From NCBI GenBank assembly GCA_017621155.1, contig JAGATP010000058.1, positions 1-47,061 on the forward strand: 47,061 bases of DNA, in the 5' to 3' direction. The notes beneath the pieces are model-generated. The model saw only the letters and a list, made by a program, of their open reading frames with translations, was not told where the DNA came from and did no database searches. The stretch is from Clostridia bacterium (GTDB lineage: Bacteria; Bacillota; Clostridia; Christensenellales; Borkfalkiaceae). Each line of letters begins with the position of its first letter. Within the stretch, counting starts at the first letter, position 1. This document shows positions 39,844 to 47,061 of this stretch, one piece after another. The position numbers were made by a program, and so were the translations under genes.

Positions 39844-42800
39844 CTATGCAACGGTATCGCCGCCGAGCTTTTCTTCCAGCTCCGAGAGCTTGACGGATAC
39901 GATTTTGGAAACACCCTTTTCCTCCATGGTCACGCCGAAGAGGGAATCCGCCTGCTCCATGGTGGGCTTTCTGTGCGTGATGACGATGAATTGGGTGTTT
40001 TTGGAAAAGTTTTTGAGATACTGCGCGAATCTGTCGACGTTCGCCTCGTCGAGCGCCGCCTCGATTTCGTCGAGAATGCAGAAGGGCATGGGGCGAAGCT
40101 TTAAAATCGCAAACAGAATGGCGATCGCGGTGAGTGCCCGCTCTCCGCCCGAAAGCAGGGAGATTTTGGCAAGCTTTTTACCGGGAGGACAGGCGAAAAT
40201 TTCCACGCCCGCGTCGAGGGGATCCTGTCCCTCTTCGTACTCCATCTGAAGCTCCGCTCTGCCGCCGCCGAACAGTTCTTTGTAGGTGAGTTTGAAGTTT
40301 TCGTTGATTTTTTGAAAGCCCTCGTCGAACTGCTTTTGCATCTCGCCTTTTAACGTTTCGAGGACGCTCTTCAAATCGGCGATTCCCTTTTCCAGATCTT
40401 CTCGCTGCACCTTCATCTCCTCGTAGCGAACCTTGACCTCTTCGTAGTCTTCGATCGCGTTGGGATTGACCGCGCCGAGCGCGCCGATTTTGTGCTTGAT
40501 CGAGTTGACGAGGGAAGCGCTTGCGCGCATATCGAACGCCTCGTCCCGAAGGGGAAGGCAGCCCTCGTAATCCAGCCCGTATTCCTCGGAAATTCTCTGC
40601 TGTGCGTTTTCAAGCGCGGCGTCGATCTTGTTGGAATTGAGGTCGCATTGAAACTTTCGATCCTGCAAGGAGGAAATTTCGGATAAAAGCTCCGTCTTTC
40701 TGTTTTCGAGAAGGACGTTTTTCGCCGAAAGGAGCTTTTTCTCCTCGCCGATGGAGGATATGGAAGCGCGAAGCCTGTCAACCTCCGCCCTCTCTTCGGG
40801 GGTCAAAGCCTTGCGCTCCGCCTCCTCGTCGAGGTTTTTGATCGTCGTCTCGATGTTGGCGACGTTGCGCCTGGTGTCTGCCATTTCGGTGAGAAGGTTC
40901 TTCTTTTCCTCCTCCAGGCGATTTTTGTTGTTCTCTTCCGTTTCGATGGTTCCCGTAAGGGCGGCGACTTCGATTTTCAGCTCGTTGAGCGCGTTGCTCT
41001 TTTCGTCGTATTCTTCCTTGACCCTCTCGTACTGCTCCTTTTGCTGTGCCATTTCCCTTGCCGCCTTTTCCTTTAAGTCGGAAAGGGCTGCCTCGTCCTC
41101 CGAGGAAAGGGAATACTCGTTTTCGATTTCTCCCGCCTTTGCCTGTAAGGAGTCAAGGGCGTCGGCGTATTCCTTGACGCTCTCTTCCGCCTCCGCGAGG
41201 GAAAGGGAAAGCGCCTCTTCCTTCTGAAGAATCGCGGCAAGCTCCGTCTTTGCGCTTTGGAATTTTGCGCGGAGCCCTTCGATCTCGCCGTCGACTTCGG
41301 TCTTTTGTTCTTTGGCGCGGGCAGACATCTCTTCCAACTTGGAAAGATAGCCCCTCTTTTCCTCAATCTGATCTTCGCATTCTTTGATCTTTCTCTCGTT
41401 CGCAAGGAGATTGCCGCTCTCCTGCTTTCTCGACCCGCCCGTCATAGCGCCGCTCGTGGAGACAACGTCTCCGTCCAACGTGACGATGCGGAACGCCGAG
41501 CGGTATTTTCTTGCGATTTTCGTGGCGTGCGCGATGTCGTCGCAGACGAGCGTATTGCCGAGAAGATTCAAAATAACGGGATCGAAATAGGCGTTGTAGG
41601 AAACGAGGTCGGAGGCAAGCCCCATCGCCCCGCTCTCTTTGAGCGCGTCCTTGATCTCGCGGGAAGCGTAGTGCGGCTTCATGGAGTCGACGGGCAGGAA
41701 GGTGACGATTCCCCCTCCCGTCTTTTTCAGATATTCGATGAGCAGCCTTGCGTCCTCCGCCGTCGCCGTGACGACGTTCTGCATGGCTCCGCCGAACGCC
41801 GTTTCGATGGCGACCTCGTATTTTTCCTCACAGGATACGATGTCCGCAATCATGCCCTTGAGCTTGGAGGAGAGAGAAGGATTGTTCCTCGCCTCACCCA
41901 TTAGCTTTTTGACGGAATACTTATAGCCGTCGAATCTGTTTTTGAGCCCGATGTAGAAATTTAAGTTTTCCTTCAAAGAGGCGATTCGTGCGTTTGTGCC
42001 GAAAATCTCCTCGGAAATACGGTTGATGCGGTCGCTCAACGCGTCCTGCTTTTCATACGAGGCGGAAAGCGCGGTCGGCTCTTCGTCGAGAAAGGCGCGA
42101 AGGCGCATTTCCTCCTTAGAGGCGGCGTCGTATTCCGTCTGCAAAGAAGCCTTTCTCGTCTGAAGGCGCTTGATCGTCTCGCGCACCTCGCCCAAACGCT
42201 CTTCCGTCGCCTGCTTCTGTGCGGAAAGCGAACCCTTATTCTCCTTCAATGCGGAAAGATTTTCCGCCTGAGAGAGGGCGTTTGCCCTCGATTCGTCCGA
42301 CTGCTTTTCGTACGCGGACACCTGTTCCAACAGGACGAAGAGCCGCTGCGAAAGGGCGTCGCACTCCTCTTTCGCCTGCTTTAAACGCTTTTCGCCGCTC
42401 TGTCTGTTTTTTTCGCCCGCCTTCAGTTCCCTGTCGATTGCGTCGATGCGGCGCATGGAATAGCCGATGCGGTCGTTGGCGTTTTGAAGCTGCGTGCGGA
42501 AAAATCCCGCCCTGTCCTTGACGCGCTGTGCCTCGCCGCTCTTGCGTTCCAGCCCGACCGTCATTTGCAGGAGCTTGTTGTTCTGTTCGGAAAGCTCCCT
42601 GTCCGCCTCCGCGATCCTTCCGCGGTTTTCTTCGACGCTTCGGTGGATCGTCTCGATTTCAGCGTTCCGTTCGTCTATCCTCGAAAGCAACGTTTCGATC
42701 TCTCGGGCAATGGTTGCCTTTTCGCCCGCAGCGTTTTCATAGCGGTAAAGATAGACGTTGCACTCCGTCGACTTGAGCTGTGCGTAAAGCTCGTTGTATT

Positions 42801-43440
42801 TCTTTGCCGTCTCCGCCTGACGGGACAAGGGGGCCACCTGGCGTTCGACCTCGGACAGTCTCTGCAAAAAGAGATTCAGATTGTCGGAAGAGTTTTCCAG
42901 CCTGCGCTCGATTTCCGCCTTTCTGCTCTTGAACATGACGATGCCCGTCGCCTCTTCAAAAATGGCGCGGCGGTCTTCGGGCTTGGCGTTCATGATCTGC
43001 TCGACTTTGCCCTGCCCGATGATGGAGTATCCCTCTTTTCCGACGCCGACGCCGTGCAACAGAGCGACGATGTCTTTCAAACGACAATTCTGCTTGTTCA
43101 AAAGATATTCGCTCTCTCCGCTGCGAAACAGCCGACGGGTCATGGATACCTCGTCGTAGTCGATGTCGAACATGCGGCTCGTGTTGTCGAACGTCAGCGT
43201 CACCTCGCAAAAGGAAAGGGATTTCCTCCGCTCCGTCCCGTTGAAAATGACGTCCTGCATGGAAGAACCCCTCATATTTTTTGCAGACTGTTCGCCGAGC
43301 ACCCACTTGACGGCATCGGAAACGTTGCTCTTTCCGCAACCGTTCGGCCCCACGATACAAGTGACCCCGTCGTCGAATGTAATTGTCGTCTTGTCGGCAA
43401 ACGATTTGAAGCCGACAAGCTGCATTCCCTTGAAATTCAT
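39844..43440 (-). CDS. smc: Chromosome segregation ATPase SMC
   Basis: A 1198-residue SMC protein that extrudes DNA loops with ScpA and ScpB. The N-terminal head has GPNGCGKSNVSDA; long coiled coils flank a hinge (about 510-670, with LKGMIADIVSCEEKYEVAIETAFGGAMQNVV). The C-terminal head has LLSGGERALTAIAILFAI and ILDEIEAALDEANV. The start overlaps the rnc TGA (ATGA). Normal length. Confidence 0.98.
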   Translation of the reverse strand: MNFKGMQLVGFKSFADKTTITFDDGVTCIVGPNGCGKSNVSDAVKWVLGEQSAKNMRGSSMQDVIFNGTERRKSLSFCEVTLTFDNTSRMFDIDYDEVSMTRRLFRSGESEYLLNKQNCRLKDIVALLHGVGVGKEGYSIIGQGKVEQIMNAKPEDRRAIFEEATGIVMFKSRKAEIERRLENSSDNLNLFLQRLSEVERQVAPLSRQAETAKKYNELYAQLKSTECNVYLYRYENAAGEKATIAREIETLLSRIDERNAEIETIHRSVEENRGRIAEADRELSEQNNKLLQMTVGLERKSGEAQRVKDRAGFFRTQLQNANDRIGYSMRRIDAIDRELKAGEKNRQSGEKRLKQAKEECDALSQRLFVLLEQVSAYEKQSDESRANALSQAENLSALKENKGSLSAQKQATEERLGEVRETIKRLQTRKASLQTEYDAASKEEMRLRAFLDEEPTALSASYEKQDALSDRINRISEEIFGTNARIASLKENLNFYIGLKNRFDGYKYSVKKLMGEARNNPSLSSKLKGMIADIVSCEEKYEVAIETAFGGAMQNVVTATAEDARLLIEYLKKTGGGIVTFLPVDSMKPHYASREIKDALKESGAMGLASDLVSYNAYFDPVILNLLGNTLVCDDIAHATKIARKYRSAFRIVTLDGDVVSTSGAMTGGSRKQESGNLLANERKIKECEDQIEEKRGYLSKLEEMSARAKEQKTEVDGEIEGLRAKFQSAKTELAAILQKEEALSLSLAEAEESVKEYADALDSLQAKAGEIENEYSLSSEDEAALSDLKEKAAREMAQQKEQYERVKEEYDEKSNALNELKIEVAALTGTIETEENNKNRLEEEKKNLLTEMADTRRNVANIETTIKNLDEEAERKALTPEERAEVDRLRASISSIGEEKKLLSAKNVLLENRKTELLSEISSLQDRKFQCDLNSNKIDAALENAQQRISEEYGLDYEGCLPLRDEAFDMRASASLVNSIKHKIGALGAVNPNAIEDYEEVKVRYEEMKVQREDLEKGIADLKSVLETLKGEMQKQFDEGFQKINENFKLTYKELFGGGRAELQMEYEEGQDPLDAGVEIFACPPGKKLAKISLLSGGERALTAIAILFAILKLRPMPFCILDEIEAALDEANVDRFAQYLKNFSKNTQFIVITHRKPTMEQADSLFGVTMEEKGVSKIVSVKLSELEEKLGGDTVA

Positions 43441-44078
43441 GCTCTTCCTTTCATCAATGATAACATTGCCTTGGCGGCGTTTTGCTCCGCCGTCTTTCTG
43501 CTCTTTCCCTTTCCCTCGGCGATTTTGCCGTCCGCCTCAGCCTTGACGGAAAAGACGGGCGCATGATCTTCTCCCGACTTGGAGAGAAGGGTATACGAGG
43601 GGCGGGATCCGTGCGATTGCAAAAGCTCTTGCAGTTCTCCCTTGTAATTGCGCTCCCCGCTCTCCTCGAAAAAGAGGTTGGAAATGACGAACCGCCTCGC
43701 TTCCTTCGCGCCGCCGTCCAAATAAATGGCCGCGGTCACGCTTTCAAACAGGGAGGAAATCGCCTTTTTCCCGACGTTTTCCTTCCCCCCTGCGTGAATG
43801 AGGAAGCGATCCAATCCGAGCCTTTTTACCGCCTCTTCCAAGGGTTCGGCGGAAACGAGCTTCTGCCGCCTCTGCGTCATGACTCCTTCGTCGCCGCCCA
43901 TGCCGTACAGCCGTTCAGAGACGAAAAGCTGAATGACCGCGTCGCCCAAATATTCCATGCGCTCGTTGCTCTCCCCGCCGTGTTCGTTGGCGTAAGAGGA
44001 GTGCGTGAGCGCAACCTTCAACAATTCGGGATTTCGGAAAGTGTAGCCGATGACGGACTCAATTTTCTTCTGATCCAT
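43437..44078 (-). CDS. rnc: Ribonuclease III
   Basis: A 213-residue double-strand RNA endonuclease for rRNA and mRNA processing. The signature is NERMEYLGDAVIQL with catalytic Glu/Asp; the second Glu is in LFESVTAAIYLDGG. The C-terminal dsRNA-binding domain (about 145-213) ends GKSRKTAEQNAAKAML. It overlaps plsX by 20 bases. The acpP gene that often sits between plsX and rnc is missing here. Confidence 0.97.
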   Translation of the reverse strand: MDQKKIESVIGYTFRNPELLKVALTHSSYANEHGGESNERMEYLGDAVIQLFVSERLYGMGGDEGVMTQRRQKLVSAEPLEEAVKRLGLDRFLIHAGGKENVGKKAISSLFESVTAAIYLDGGAKEARRFVISNLFFEESGERNYKGELQELLQSHGSRPSYTLLSKSGEDHAPVFSVKAEADGKIAEGKGKSRKTAEQNAAKAMLSLMKGRA

Positions 44079-45096
44079 TCATTCGCTCCCAGTCGATTGC
44101 GGAAAGCCGTTCCTGCATATAAGCGATGGTATTCGTCCGAACGGCATTTGCCGCCTTGACGACGCTGGCGCGCATGGATTTCGCCTTGGTCGAACCGTGC
44201 GATTTGATGACGATTTTTTTCAGTCCCAAGAGCATTGCCCCGCCGTATGCGTGGAAATCGAGCCTGTTCTTCATGATATTGATGCTCTTTTTGAGGAAGA
44301 GGGCATAGCCGATTTTCGTCCAGATGTTTCTCGTAAAGGCGAGGCGCATCTCCTGATTCGCCATTTTGCCGCACCCTTCGATGCCCTTTAAGGCGGCGTT
44401 GCCGGAAAATCCGTCCGCAACGGCGATGTCGATGTCGCCGTAGCAGATGTCCCTTCCCTCGACGTTGCCCACAAAATTGAGCCCCATCTTGGAAATGAGC
44501 TTGTATGCCTCCTGATGGAGCGCATCGCCCTTATGCTCCTCGGTGCCGTTGTTCAAAAGCCCCACCCTCGGATTTTCGACGCCGAGCGCTTTTTCGGCAT
44601 ACACGGAGGAGAGAACGGCAAACTGCGCAAGCATCTGAGGCTTGCATTCCGCATTCGCGCCGCAGTCGCAGATGAGGGTGTGAGAGCCGTCTTTTCCGGG
44701 AACCATGGGACAGAGCGCGGGACGGATGACGCCCGGGATTCTGCCGACCAAAAGGGTTGCGCCGACGATGGTCGCACCCGAAGAGCCCGCCGTCACCATC
44801 GCGTCGATGTCGGCGTTCTTTTTGAGCATGGTAAAGCCCTTGACGAGCGTGGAATCTTTCTTTTTCTTGATTGCCTCGGTGGGAACTTCGTCCATGCCGA
44901 TGTTCTCCGAGCAGTGGACGATTTCCGTCCTGGCTTCGTCATACTTGTACTTGGAAAGCTCTTCTTTGACCGTCTTTTCGTCCCCCAAAAAGATGAGATA
45001 GACGTCCTTTTCGTCGTTCAGCGCCTGAACGGCGCCCTTGATGATTTCGCCGGGGGCGTTGTCGCCGCCCATGGCGTCGATGAGAATTTTAACCAT
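44059..45096 (-). CDS. plsX: Phosphate acyltransferase PlsX
   Basis: A 345-residue peripheral membrane enzyme that makes acyl-phosphate from acyl-ACP for phospholipid synthesis. IDAMGGDNAPGEIIKGA at the N-terminus, TAGSSGATIVGA and NVEGRDICYGDIDIAVADGFSGN are diagnostic. The C-terminal 20 bases of the gene overlap rnc. AAGGAGG precedes the start, which is 12 bases after asnS. No fab genes lie nearby. Confidence 0.96.
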   Translation of the reverse strand: MVKILIDAMGGDNAPGEIIKGAVQALNDEKDVYLIFLGDEKTVKEELSKYKYDEARTEIVHCSENIGMDEVPTEAIKKKKDSTLVKGFTMLKKNADIDAMVTAGSSGATIVGATLLVGRIPGVIRPALCPMVPGKDGSHTLICDCGANAECKPQMLAQFAVLSSVYAEKALGVENPRVGLLNNGTEEHKGDALHQEAYKLISKMGLNFVGNVEGRDICYGDIDIAVADGFSGNAALKGIEGCGKMANQEMRLAFTRNIWTKIGYALFLKKSINIMKNRLDFHAYGGAMLLGLKKIVIKSHGSTKAKSMRASVVKAANAVRTNTIAYMQERLSAIDWERMNGSEEN

Positions 45097-45108
45097 AATG
45101 TTGCCTCC

Positions 45109-46494
45109 TTAAAATGCGAGATTTCCCACGGTTCTGGGGAAGGGAATGACGTCGCGAATGTTGGCAACGCCCGTTAAATACATGATCATGCGCTCGAAGC
45201 CGAGTCCGAAGCCGCTGTGCGTCGTGCCGCCGTACTTGCGAAGGTCGAGATACCAATCGTAATCCTCTTCCTTTAAATGGCACTCCGCCATTCTCTGCTT
45301 CAAGACGTCGAGCCGCTCCTCTCTCTGCGAGCCGCCGATGAGCTCTCCGATGCCGGGCACGAGCAAATCTGCCGCCGCGACCGTCTTTTTGTCGTCGTTG
45401 AGGCGCATGTAAAACGCCTTGATCTCCTTGGGATAGTCGGTGAGAAAGACGGGCTTGCGAAAGACCGTTTCCGTGATGTAGCGCTCGTGCTCGCTCTGCA
45501 GATCGCACCCCCAAAAGACGGGATATTCAAACTTGACGCCCTTTTGAATCGCCTCTTCCAGGATAGAAATCGCCTGCGTGTACGGAAGCCTGACAAATTC
45601 ACTCTCTCTGACGTGCGTCAGCCGTTCGATCAGCCCTTTGTCCACAAACGCGTTCAAAAAGGCAATTTCCGCCTTGCACTTTTCCATCACCGTGCCGATG
45701 ACGTGCTTTACCATCGCCTCCGCAACATCCATATCCCCTGCAAGATCGCAGAAGGACATTTCAGGCTCGATCATCCAGAATTCCGCGGCATGGCGGGCGG
45801 TGTTGCTCTTTTCCGCGCGGAAGGTCGGGCCGAAGGTATACACCTTGGAAAACGCCATGGCGTACGTCTCCACGTCGAGCTGACCGGAAACGGTGAGCGC
45901 CGCCCTCTTTCCGAAGAAATCCTCTTTGTAGTCGGGATTGGTTCCGCCGACGGGATCGAGGGTCGTCACCTGAAACATTGCGCCCGCGCCCTCGCAGTCC
46001 GAGCCCGTGATGATGGGCGTGTGGACGTACACGAATCCCCTTTCGTTGAAGAAGGTGTGAATGGCAAACGCCGCCTCGCTGCGAATGCGGAACACCGCGT
46101 TGAAGAGGTTGGTTCTCGGGCGGAGATGGGCGATCTCCCTCAGATATTCCACGGAATGCCGCTTCTTTTGCAGCGGGTAATCGGGGGTGGATTCCCCTTC
46201 CACCGCAATCTTCGTCGCCTTGATCTCGAAGGGCTGCTTGTTCTCGGGCGTCGCGACGACTTTGCCCTCCACGACGAGACTTGCCCCGACGTTCTGATGG
46301 GCGATCTCGTCGTAATTTTCGAGAATTGCCCGCTCAAACACGACCTGACACCCCCTAAACGTGCCGTCGTTGACTTCGATGAAGCCGAATGCCTTGGAAT
46401 CGCGGATGGTTCTGACCCATCCCTTAATCGTCACTGTCGTTCCGTCATATGCGGAAACGTCCCCGTAAATTGCCTGAATACTTGTCTGTTGCAT
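45109..46494 (-). CDS. asnS: Asparaginyl-tRNA synthetase
   Basis: A 461-residue class IIb synthetase. The N-terminal OB-fold anticodon domain (about 1-110) has [24 protein letters not shown]. The catalytic core has motif 2 [21 protein letters not shown] and motif 3 [15 protein letters not shown]. The start at 46494 ([12 protein letters not shown]) has GGAGA; an upstream start at 46572 precedes the promoter. No T-box leader fits in the short 5' region. It is the first gene of asnS-plsX-rnc-smc-ftsY. Confidence 0.97.
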   Translation of the reverse strand: MQQTSIQAIYGDVSAYDGTTVTIKGWVRTIRDSKAFGFIEVNDGTFRGCQVVFERAILENYDEIAHQNVGASLVVEGKVVATPENKQPFEIKATKIAVEGESTPDYPLQKKRHSVEYLREIAHLRPRTNLFNAVFRIRSEAAFAIHTFFNERGFVYVHTPIITGSDCEGAGAMFQVTTLDPVGGTNPDYKEDFFGKRAALTVSGQLDVETYAMAFSKVYTFGPTFRAEKSNTARHAAEFWMIEPEMSFCDLAGDMDVAEAMVKHVIGTVMEKCKAEIAFLNAFVDKGLIERLTHVRESEFVRLPYTQAISILEEAIQKGVKFEYPVFWGCDLQSEHERYITETVFRKPVFLTDYPKEIKAFYMRLNDDKKTVAAADLLVPGIGELIGGSQREERLDVLKQRMAECHLKEEDYDWYLDLRKYGGTTHSGFGLGFERMIMYLTGVANIRDVIPFPRTVGNLAF

Positions 46495-46523
46495 AATCTG
46501 TCTCCGATGATTGATTCTGAAAT

Positions 46524-46552
46524 ATTGTACCATATTCTTCGGAAAAACACAA
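46524..46552 (-). promoter_or_regulatory. asnS promoter
   Basis: Minus strand TTGTGT (46552-46547), a 17-bp spacer and TACAAT (46529-46524). Confidence 0.65.
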
Positions 46553-46572
46553 TAGAAAATTCCGAAAAACAA

Positions 46573-46600
46573 AAAAAATCCGCTCGTAAGCGGATTTTTT
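46573..46600. terminator. Bidirectional terminator after the ABC exporter
   Basis: AAAAAATCCGCT (46573-46584) pairs with AGCGGATTTTTT (46589-46600), loop CGTA, with T-runs on both strands. It ends the minus-strand exporter gene. Confidence 0.9.
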
Positions 46601-46640
46601 GCTCGGAAAGAGAGCCTCCTGTGCCGAAAATCGTCTTTTC

Positions 46641-47061
46641 CTATGCGGCAAATTGACTGTTGTAAAGTTCCGCATAAAAGCCCTTCTTTTCGAGGAGTTC
46701 CTCGTGATTGCCCTGTTCTACGATGTCTCCGTCCTTCATGACGAGAATGACGTCGGCGTTTCGTATCGTGGAGAGCCTGTGCGCGATGACGAACGAAGTT
46801 CTATTTTCGGTCAATTTGTCCATCGCGCTCTGAATGACGAGCTCCGTCCTCGTATCGACGTTGGAAGTCGCCTCGTCGAGAATGAGCAAGGGGGCGTCCT
46901 TGACGATCGCGCGCGCAATCGTCAGCTGCTGTTTTTGTCCCTCGGAGAGAGAAGTCGCTTCGTTCAACACGGTGTCGTAGCCGTGCGGCAGGCACTTGAT
47001 AAAGTGGGTGAGTCCCACGGCGGCGCACGCTTCATCCAGCTGTGCGTCCGTCACCCCTTTC
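46641..47061 (-). CDS. ABC exporter, C-terminal part of the ATPase domain (cut by window edge)
   Basis: The visible 139 codons run into the right edge with no start codon. They encode the end of an ABCB-type ATPase domain: [22 protein letters not shown] signature, [16 protein letters not shown]alker B and D-loop, VIAHRLSTI switch, and a final [11 protein letters not shown]. The signature reads LSEGQ in place of LSGGQ, common in one half of heterodimeric exporters (a degenerate-site partner may lie upstream). The substrate is unknown. Confidence 0.9.
   Translation of the reverse strand, partial: KGVTDAQLDEACAAVGLTHFIKCLPHGYDTVLNEATSLSEGQKQQLTIARAIVKDAPLLILDEATSNVDTRTELVIQSAMDKLTENRTSFVIAHRLSTIRNADVILVMKDGDIVEQGNHEELLEKKGFYAELYNSQFAA

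Noticed and set aside
46495..46640. T-box riboswitch upstream of asnS
   Set aside because: The leader is too short and lacks the T-box core sequence.

Overview
The window looks like a chromosomal segment of a Gram-positive anaerobe of the Clostridia type (Bacillota). Evidence: the Bacillota-style gene run plsX-rnc-smc-ftsY-ylxM-ffh-rpsP-khpA-rimM-trmD-rplS-rnhB-dprA-topA-trmFO-hslVU, strong GGAGG ribosome sites, consensus TTGACA/TATAAT promoters, a PPi-type phosphofructokinase, an AgrC-like GHKL kinase with a LytTR regulator, and a domain-swapped GH3 glucosidase of a kind known from Ruminococcus and Butyrivibrio. Coding DNA is moderately GC-rich and intergenic DNA is AT-rich. An uncultured Christensenellales-like lineage is my guess; I cannot prove it from this window.

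Layout. 1-2.5 kb: a minus-strand MacB-like ABC transporter behind a perfect promoter and a four-codon leader ORF. 2.6-3.7 kb: class II aldolase. 3.7-6.9 kb: a three-gene operon (secreted DUF6973-like protein, two membrane proteins) whose upstream region is crowded with regulatory DNA. 6.9-10.1 kb: tig-clpP-clpX. 10.2-11.9 kb: rqcH on the plus strand. 12.0-17.3 kb, plus strand: LytTR response regulator, GHKL sensor kinase, and a membrane-anchored permuted GH3 glucosidase. 17.4-18.8 kb: a second membrane-protein operon. 18.8-21.6 kb: a MATE transporter and the PPi-dependent phosphofructokinase. 21.8-31.3 kb: an eight-gene operon comM-dprA-topA-trmFO-hslV-hslU-hisS-trxA. 31.4-46.5 kb: asnS-plsX-rnc-smc-ftsY, then ylxM-ffh-rpsP-khpA-rimM-aroA-trmD-rbgA-rnhB-yraN, then rplS. 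The right edge cuts an ABC exporter.

Most of the window is housekeeping. It covers protein quality control (ClpXP, HslVU, trigger factor, RqcH), SRP targeting (Ffh, FtsY, YlxM), ribosome maturation (RimM, TrmD, RbgA, KhpA, RNase III) and DNA maintenance (SMC, TopA, DprA, RNase HII).

The unusual part is regulatory. The two membrane-protein operons (promoters near 6.3 and 18.6 kb) carry nearly the same upstream array: three TTGGGATTTT-core direct repeats at start-to-start spacings of exactly 21 and 32 bp, followed by an identical 17-bp block. A LytTR two-component system lies between them. LytTR regulators usually bind direct repeats about two helical turns apart, so a small regulon (LytTR pair, two membrane-protein operons, perhaps the GH3 enzyme) is my main candidate for an undescribed system. 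Other noncoding signals are a 160-bp interspersed element present twice with compensatory changes in its terminal stem, a 22-bp tandem repeat tract, and a 13-bp palindrome repeated in operon A.
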